Positions 50,237-55,765 of a DNA stretch of 55,765 nucleotides are shown one piece after another. Location: assembly GCA_019313505.1 (NCBI GenBank), contig JAFDBA010000001.1, positions 1 to 55,765 on the forward strand. The letters run 5' to 3'. Under the pieces are notes generated by a model that was not told the DNA's origin, made no database searches, and worked only from the letters and a program-made list of their open reading frames with translations. The number at the start of each line of letters is the position of its first letter. Position 1 is the first letter of the stretch. This stretch comes from Deltaproteobacteria bacterium. GTDB lineage: Bacteria; Desulfobacterota; Desulfobacteria; Desulfobacterales; UBA11574. Position numbers and translations under genes: made by a program.

Positions 50237-52447
50237 CTACATAATCGGGTCCATTGTTAGGGCCGGATGACCGATTTTTTCGAGGAAAGGCATAATTTCT
50301 TCCTCGGTGATTCCCACGGTTTCGTCGGCGATCTTATCATACAGGTCGGGAACACCCAATTCTTCACCCCGCTTTTCAATTCGCTCTTTGATCTCTTCCT
50401 TGAGTCCCTTGGGCATCCAGACCATGCGCAGCAGTCCGCCGTCGCCGGTTATGAACTTGCGCTGGGTAATATTGTACTTGGAGTGACCCACAAAACCGGG
50501 TGAAGATGCTCCGCCGCCCATGACACCGGCCAGGGTGGTAAATTTCATACCGCAGGGGGTCTCACCAGCATACTCCCTGCCCACCGTCATGATGCCGTTA
50601 CAGGATGGAAGCAAAGCTGCAATGCATTCGCAGCAACCGCATGTGGTCATGGGATCGATCAGCATGGAGTAAAAGTTGTAATGGGTGACATTGCCCCGGG
50701 AGGCCTTGTAAACAAAATCATTGACACCTTTCCACTGGCCCAGATCAGGATCGAGACATTCGCCCTTTTCGATGGGCTGGTTCGGTCCTGTTGGGTTGAT
50801 CTCAAAAGACGCTTTACAGTCCATCCAGTTGTAAGCGCCGCAAAGACCGGTCCGCTCGGGACTCACAGTGCAAACATGGTTGGGCGCAAAAGACTGGCAG
50901 AGGGTGCATGAGTAAAAAATTTCCTCTCCCTCATCCGTCATGTTTTCAACCCTCTCGTCCCTGTGCTTGTAATCTGCCCGGGCCCTTTTAGTCAGCGCAT
51001 CAACATCTTTTTTCTTTGTGTACAGGGTAACCTGGACCTTGTCGAGGATATTGCCGAAATCCTGGTGAAACTTGGCATGAAGGACAACACCGATATCCTT
51101 TAAGGTAAATCCCTTTTCCATGGCTGACTTGCTTATGCGGAACCAGGAGATATCCCGCTGGCCGATGTGCATGATACCTTGAATATAGTTAACCAGATGG
51201 TGGATCTGACGCTCAAGAATCGGTTCAAAATCTTCCTGGAACTCACGGCCGGCGACCTGAATATAGATGCCCATCGGGAATGTGTCGCCTTCTTTGAGAT
51301 CAGTAATATCAGGACCGACGACCTCAACCTTGCCGTCCTCGATCTCCTTTAAATCGGCCATCTTACAAAGCTCGGTGCACTGGGTCTTGCCGCCGCCGCA
51401 TTGTGCGTAAAGATCCTTGCCCCTGACCCGCTCGCCCTCAAAGGCCGGGCCGAAGGATAAGGGAATGTCGATTTCGGTAACCGCAACTTTAAGGCCTCTG
51501 ACTTCAACTGACCTCTGACATATTTCATCATGGGGTACATTGGCTACCACATGCTCATAGGTACAGATACCGGTGGGCAAAATTTCGGGAATGTCGGTAT
51601 CGGCCAGGGTCGGGAAACCCCAGTTTACACAACCTGCCGCGGCACAAGCCCAGTGGGTGCCCACATCACCTAAAGCATTGACAAATGCAAAGATCCTGTT
51701 TTTATTATAAAGAAGCATACTTTTATAGTCACCGGCCTGAACATTGCCGAAGGACATTGCCGCCCGGTTGGCAAACCCTAAGGCAAATACGGCAGACGAA
51801 ATATCAGGACCAAAAGGTACGATCCTGGTACCCCAGCCAACCTGGACACCGGCTTCAATGAGCTGCTCAATGACCGATGTACCATTGTGGCTGGCTGCAC
51901 AGAAGATATATAGATTTTTCAACTGGTAGTCTTCGACTATCGCCTTTGCAATTTCGGGATTGGGTGCGGCACCAACAATGGCTGCAAAACCGGGCGCTGA
52001 GCCGTCCACAAATTCAACACCTCTCTTTCGCAGAATAACGTCGTCTGCAGGACCGGTCCAGATCTTGCCTCCATCTATATCCGGATCTTCGTGGGGGTAA
52101 TAAAAATCAGGGTCTGTAACACTGCGGATACCTTCTTTGATTTCATATGCAATAATTGCTGCCATGCCGGCATCCAGAAGGGGTCCTAAGTAAGGCAAAT
52201 GATTTACCCTTTTTACATGGGCCGGGAGCAGCCCGCGGGCAAATTCCATGGGTACTTGCAAATCTTCCAGGGTTTCAACCTTGTGACCTAAAAGAGAATA
52301 GATTACCGGCAGATAGTAGCCCGTATTCGGGAATTCTACCTTGGTATCTGCATTATAGGCCGCAAGAGTATTTCTCAACTCCCCTTCAACCTCTGAAACA
52401 ACATTGTAGCCGCCCTGAATGGCAGCAAATGCTACTAATTTCGACAT
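50237..52447 (-). CDS. acsB: CO-methylating acetyl-CoA synthase
   Basis: AcsB joins CO, a methyl group and CoA into acetyl-CoA at the Ni-Ni-[4Fe-4S] A-cluster, or splits acetyl-CoA in reverse. The A-cluster residues are C514, C517, C526, C536 (SCTLCQSFAPNHVC... GLC) and the distal-Ni C603-G-C605. All have the exact spacing of the Moorella enzyme, shifted by 8 residues. The 736-residue length includes the N-terminal CODH-binding domain found in bacterial but not archaeal forms. It lies 58 bases after the CODH gene acsA, with which it forms the bifunctional complex. Confidence 0.97.
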   Translation of the reverse strand: MSKLVAFAAIQGGYNVVSEVEGELRNTLAAYNADTKVEFPNTGYYLPVIYSLLGHKVETLEDLQVPMEFARGLLPAHVKRVNHLPYLGPLLDAGMAAIIAYEIKEGIRSVTDPDFYYPHEDPDIDGGKIWTGPADDVILRKRGVEFVDGSAPGFAAIVGAAPNPEIAKAIVEDYQLKNLYIFCAASHNGTSVIEQLIEAGVQVGWGTRIVPFGPDISSAVFALGFANRAAMSFGNVQAGDYKSMLLYNKNRIFAFVNALGDVGTHWACAAAGCVNWGFPTLADTDIPEILPTGICTYEHVVANVPHDEICQRSVEVRGLKVAVTEIDIPLSFGPAFEGERVRGKDLYAQCGGGKTQCTELCKMADLKEIEDGKVEVVGPDITDLKEGDTFPMGIYIQVAGREFQEDFEPILERQIHHLVNYIQGIMHIGQRDISWFRISKSAMEKGFTLKDIGVVLHAKFHQDFGNILDKVQVTLYTKKKDVDALTKRARADYKHRDERVENMTDEGEEIFYSCTLCQSFAPNHVCTVSPERTGLCGAYNWMDCKASFEINPTGPNQPIEKGECLDPDLGQWKGVNDFVYKASRGNVTHYNFYSMLIDPMTTCGCCECIAALLPSCNGIMTVGREYAGETPCGMKFTTLAGVMGGGASSPGFVGHSKYNITQRKFITGDGGLLRMVWMPKGLKEEIKERIEKRGEELGVPDLYDKIADETVGITEEEIMPFLEKIGHPALTMDPIM

Positions 52448-52505
52448 ACTTTCCTCCTTCGTTGAGGATTTATTATAACCTCATATTAAAATATATCTTG
52501 CATCA

Positions 52506-54551
52506 TTATTTTTGATATGCAGCTTCCATTTTCATGCGATCATCCATATCCATAAGCACTCTTTCCCTGGCCTTGTCTATGCCTAATTCCTTGCGTTTTT
52601 TGTCTATATGGGCAATCATCAACCGGGCATGCTTCATCGGATCAGGCTCAATATCCCACATACCTCCGTAAATCTTTTCCAGATCCTTGCAAATGTAATC
52701 ATGGAAAACAGGAGCACCTGAAGTGGGCAGGGTGACACCAAAGACCGTATATACGCCGGATACAACAAAATAATGACCGATACTGATGGCCTTTTCACTC
52801 ATCCATTCGGGTGCGCTTCCGGCTACGGGCAGATCAGAAATGTCTTTTCCTAAGCCGCCGGCCTTGACAACTTCGGTTGCTGCCAGAAGGATGCGGCTGT
52901 TGTCAACACAGGAACCAAGATGCAGAACCGGTGGAATACCAACGACTTCGCAAACCTCGGCCAGACCAGGTCCGCAAAATACCTGGGCTGTTTCCGGTGT
53001 CAAAAGTCCTTCCATGGCGCAGGCGATCGCGTTGCAGCCGGTGGTCAGGACCAGCACATCGTTTTTGAGCAGCTCTTTAACTACCATAATATGGTCTCTA
53101 TTATGGACTGTACGGGCATTGTTGCAGCCCACCACGCCGGCCAAGCCCCGGATACGGCCATTGATGATATTGTCATTTAAGGTATAGTAGGTTCCCCTGA
53201 AGGTTCCACCCAGGTGGTATTCGATGGATTCAACACCAAAACCGGCAATCTGGACAGCTTTATGTTTGGGGATCATGACTTCTGCTTTCCGGTTCTTAAA
53301 GTTGTCGATGGCCATCTTAACGATCCGCTCGGCGTCTCTTACGGCATGATGCTCGTCAAACTCGATGTGGATCACACTATCCTGCTCCATTTTGGCAATG
53401 GGATGGGTGGTAATCAGGTGTGTATGAAAACATTCGGCCACGTTGGCAAGGTTCTGCATGATACACTGGATGTCCACCACCATGGCGTCACAGGCGCCGG
53501 TGATAATGGCAAGCTCCTGAGACAAAAAAGTGGTTGCACTGGGGATGCCGTGGCGCTGGAGGATCTCATTGGCCGTACAGCAGATACCGCTTAGCTGAAT
53601 TCCTTTGGCACCTTTTGACTTTGCATAATCTATCATTTTCTGGTCTTGTGTCACCGACACGATTATCTCGGACAGAACCGGCTCATGACCATGAACGATA
53701 ATGTTGACATGATCTTCCTTCATGACCCCGAGATTGGCCTCGGACTGTATTGGATAGGGGGTCCCGAAAAGAACATCCTGAAGATCAGTGGCAAGCATGG
53801 AGCCGCCCCAGCCGTCTGCTATGGCCGCCCGGCTACCCTGCTTGATCAGATTTTTAAAATCCTGATCAACACCCATATGGGTGCGGTGCATGATCTCAAC
53901 AATTTCCCGATCGATATTTCTGGGAATAACGCCGGCTTTTTTCCATTTTTCATAAAGGGGCGCAGGCGCTCTTTTTGCGTACAAAAGCTCACCCCCGTAT
54001 TTGCCCCATTCATTCATTGCGGCTTCAGCCACTTCAAGGGCGATGTCATCAGTTTTTCGGTTAACCTGCTCGCCGTCAACTTCAACCGTGGTTTCAACAC
54101 CGAGCCAGGGAGCGATCTGCAGGAGCTTTTTGACATCTTTTATCTTGTAAGCATCGGTTTCCTTTTTTGCAGCGGACATGAAAACTTCGGCAACGCAGCG
54201 ACCGTGATCTGAATGGGCTGAAGCGCCCCCTGCGATCATCCGGATAAAGTTACGGGCCGCAATGGTATTGGCTGTGGCTCCGCACAGGCCCTTTCTGGTG
54301 TCCTCGCCTTCGATTCCTGCTTTCGGGAGCGGGAGACGGCACGGCCCCATGGAACAATTTTTACAACAGGTGCCCTGCACACCGATGTTACAGGGTTTCA
54401 TTTGTGCCGCTCTGTCATAAACCGTATCGATTCCCAGTTCCTGAGCCCTGGCTTGCATCTGCTGAGTTGCAGGATCAATGGAAATCGCTTTCGGATCAGC
54501 CATCTTTTTCGGCTTTTTCGCCTTTACTACTTTTTTTTCTTCTTCTGCCAT
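52506..54551 (-). CDS. acsA: CO dehydrogenase subunit of the CODH/ACS complex
   Basis: The Ni-Fe-S CODH that reduces CO2 to CO for AcsB, or oxidises CO in the reverse route. D- and B-cluster Cys are C54/C62 and C63, C66, C71, C90. C-cluster regions HGHEPVLSE, GICCTANEI, VGCNNAR, TTGCNAIACAMEG and LGSCVDNSRI are intact. The 681-residue length, and a Lys-rich N-terminal extension (KKVVKAKKPKK), distinguish it from the CooS at 20666. It is the second gene in acsD-acsA-acsB-acsC-acsE. Confidence 0.95.
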   Translation of the reverse strand: MAEEEKKVVKAKKPKKMADPKAISIDPATQQMQARAQELGIDTVYDRAAQMKPCNIGVQGTCCKNCSMGPCRLPLPKAGIEGEDTRKGLCGATANTIAARNFIRMIAGGASAHSDHGRCVAEVFMSAAKKETDAYKIKDVKKLLQIAPWLGVETTVEVDGEQVNRKTDDIALEVAEAAMNEWGKYGGELLYAKRAPAPLYEKWKKAGVIPRNIDREIVEIMHRTHMGVDQDFKNLIKQGSRAAIADGWGGSMLATDLQDVLFGTPYPIQSEANLGVMKEDHVNIIVHGHEPVLSEIIVSVTQDQKMIDYAKSKGAKGIQLSGICCTANEILQRHGIPSATTFLSQELAIITGACDAMVVDIQCIMQNLANVAECFHTHLITTHPIAKMEQDSVIHIEFDEHHAVRDAERIVKMAIDNFKNRKAEVMIPKHKAVQIAGFGVESIEYHLGGTFRGTYYTLNDNIINGRIRGLAGVVGCNNARTVHNRDHIMVVKELLKNDVLVLTTGCNAIACAMEGLLTPETAQVFCGPGLAEVCEVVGIPPVLHLGSCVDNSRILLAATEVVKAGGLGKDISDLPVAGSAPEWMSEKAISIGHYFVVSGVYTVFGVTLPTSGAPVFHDYICKDLEKIYGGMWDIEPDPMKHARLMIAHIDKKRKELGIDKARERVLMDMDDRMKMEAAYQK

Positions 54552-54656
54552 TAGAGGTTCCTCCTCGTATTTATTTATTTTCTTTTTTGCATTCTGTTCA
54601 GCCGGCCCAACATCTTACTTGCTTGAAATTTTTTTCTGTGGCGCCTTCCCGGGTTC

Positions 54657-55703
54657 TTATCCCTCTATTGTCAGATCCGGTTCCGGAGCAAGGGATGCAA
54701 AATCGATGTCAATATCATCAAGTTGTTTGCTTATGGCCGCAACATCAGCAGCACTTCCGCCATCTAAAGACAGGTCGATAAAAGCCCTGGTCAGCCTTAC
54801 TGCTTCCGGATGCCTCATGATCAGAACATTTGCACCTGCCAGCAGATAAATTACGGCAGACACAGCTTCCATAAGGATGCCTCGTCTTTCCGGATCACCC
54901 AGCACCGGCGCTTCATCAACTGTTTGCTTGGCTTCCTTGCACTTCCATATTTCGTTGGCAAGGTTGTTGATAATCGGAAGCTGCAGCTTGTCATCACCCT
55001 GGGTCAACGCCGCCATGCCAAGCCGTTCCATTACGGAATAGGAATACTCCATTCCATAACCCAGGCCGCCGGTGGTGGGATCTACGATATTACGTTCCAA
55101 GGGCACTCCAAGGTTTTCAAGGAGAATGTTAACCTGCTTGGCAAGGTTAATATCGATGGGTGATGATGAAATAACCGTATGGCCGTATCCCAGAGCACTG
55201 GCACCGATTCCCTTATGGTTCTTGTCTTCTACAGGGCCTATGGTAAGGTTGGCGCCGAGGGTTTCTTCTGAAATTTTCTTTAAAACTTCCTCATCCTTTT
55301 CGATGTTGGCTGTCCCCCACAGGATTAACGGTACGTCAATTGCCTCAAGGACCTTTTTTACTGTTGCGGCAGCCTCTTCAGGGCTGGCATCATTAGCATT
55401 CGGGTCGGTGCTCTTTAATTGTAGAACAATCAAGTCGGCTCCGAATTCATCGACACATTTTTTGGCCCATGCAGCAGGATCTGAAAGCACATCCTTGAAA
55501 TGGCTGAGCGCGGCTTCCGGCCACTCATCCGGCTCTATATCCCACACTTCCATTGCGATTACCGGCTTGTGGGGCATGTCTCCTTCAAAAGTATAAAAAG
55601 GATAGCATGTCTCACCACCCACGGTAACGGCTTTGTCGCCTTTACCAAGGGTAATTTCCTTTATGGCGCCGGTATAAGATTCTTTGTATATTTCCAAGCT
55701 CAA
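54657..55703 (-). CDS. acsD: corrinoid iron-sulfur protein, small subunit
   Basis: The small CFeSP subunit, a TIM-barrel partner of AcsC that helps hold cobalamin (CdhD/AcsD family). The sequence shows VIAMEVWDIEPDEWP, VLQLKSTDPNAND, LILWGTANIEKD and DPTTGGLGYGMEYSY. The start codon is TTG (55701-55703 on the plus strand reads CAA), preceded by a very strong AAAGGAGGT. The first gene of the acs cluster in this window; its promoter is probably beyond or at the window's right edge (55704-55765 is AT-rich with no clear pair). Length 348 aa, slightly above the acetogen protein. Confidence 0.93.
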   Translation of the reverse strand: MSLEIYKESYTGAIKEITLGKGDKAVTVGGETCYPFYTFEGDMPHKPVIAMEVWDIEPDEWPEAALSHFKDVLSDPAAWAKKCVDEFGADLIVLQLKSTDPNANDASPEEAAATVKKVLEAIDVPLILWGTANIEKDEEVLKKISEETLGANLTIGPVEDKNHKGIGASALGYGHTVISSSPIDINLAKQVNILLENLGVPLERNIVDPTTGGLGYGMEYSYSVMERLGMAALTQGDDKLQLPIINNLANEIWKCKEAKQTVDEAPVLGDPERRGILMEAVSAVIYLLAGANVLIMRHPEAVRLTRAFIDLSLDGGSAADVAAISKQLDDIDIDFASLAPEPDLTIEG

Positions 55704-55765
55704 TTTTTACCTCCTTTACACGATAAAAAGTTAACGATTAAAGATTGTTACATTTTAACATTCAT

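Noticed and set aside
1..55765. CRISPR arrays, insertion sequences, prophage or integron genes
   Set aside because: No regularly spaced repeats with unique spacers and no transposase, integrase, capsid or Cas-like product was seen on either strand.

Overview
The window looks like a piece of the chromosome of a strictly anaerobic, sulfate-reducing deltaproteobacterium of the Desulfobacterales kind (inference). The evidence is the pairing of a complete qrcABCD menaquinone reductase operon, a respiratory complex known from sulfate reducers, with a bacterial-type acetyl-CoA synthase/CO dehydrogenase cluster (acsD-acsA-acsB-acsC-acsE). That pairing is expected where acetyl-CoA is oxidised, or made, through the Wood-Ljungdahl pathway. 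No rRNA, tRNA, CRISPR array, transposase, prophage or integrase was seen. I annotate 43 protein genes plus one leader peptide.

Layout. 1-4 kb: a small beta-rich protein of unknown function, then aromatic amino acid genes: a fused DAHP synthase-prephenate dehydratase (minus strand) and divergent aroB (plus). The 500-base spacer between them holds a phenylalanine leader peptide (six Phe codons) and a chain of mutually exclusive hairpins, a transcription attenuator. 4-8 kb: a Cys-rich hypothetical protein and a signalling pair, a hybrid histidine kinase and a receiver-GGDEF protein. 7.8-11.5 kb: lepA-leuC-leuD. 11.6-15.5 kb: minus-strand housekeeping genes (FAH-family hydrolase, trmJ, ndk, a cyclic-nucleotide-binding protein, a 74-residue protein, a Tat-exported polysaccharide-deacetylase-like protein). 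15.8-18.4 kb: trmO and recD2. 18.5-20.2 kb: ettA, with a GC content well above its neighbours. 20.7-24.3 kb: a cooS-cooF-NAD(P)/FAD oxidoreductase operon for CO oxidation.

24.5-35 kb: minus-strand genes for DNA/RNA maintenance and cell-wall or central metabolism (AlkD-like glycosylase, EamA exporter, beta-CASP nuclease, phosphopantetheinyl transferase, rsmI, yraN, MaoC dehydratase, comEC, gpmI, murA). 36-41.7 kb: the qrc operon, with a clear promoter upstream and a previously hidden 52-residue membrane protein gene at its 3' end. 41.9-47.4 kb: a divergent GAPDH and a 1392-residue protein that has the ATP-grasp and phospho-histidine domains of pyruvate phosphate dikinase but no PEP/pyruvate barrel. 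47.7-55.7 kb: the acs cluster, punctuated by hairpins after acsB, acsC and acsE.

How the genes may work together (inference): the acs gene products split or form acetyl-CoA. The separate CooS-CooF-FNOR module can move electrons between CO and NAD(P). The Qrc complex passes periplasmic electrons (from hydrogenases or formate dehydrogenases through cytochrome c3) to menaquinone for sulfate respiration. GAPDH and the dikinase-like protein suggest a carbon branch next to the acetyl-CoA genes. The strongest observations for follow-up are the two-stage Phe attenuator, the dikinase without a PEP domain, the 52-residue Qrc-operon protein and the divergent GAPDH.
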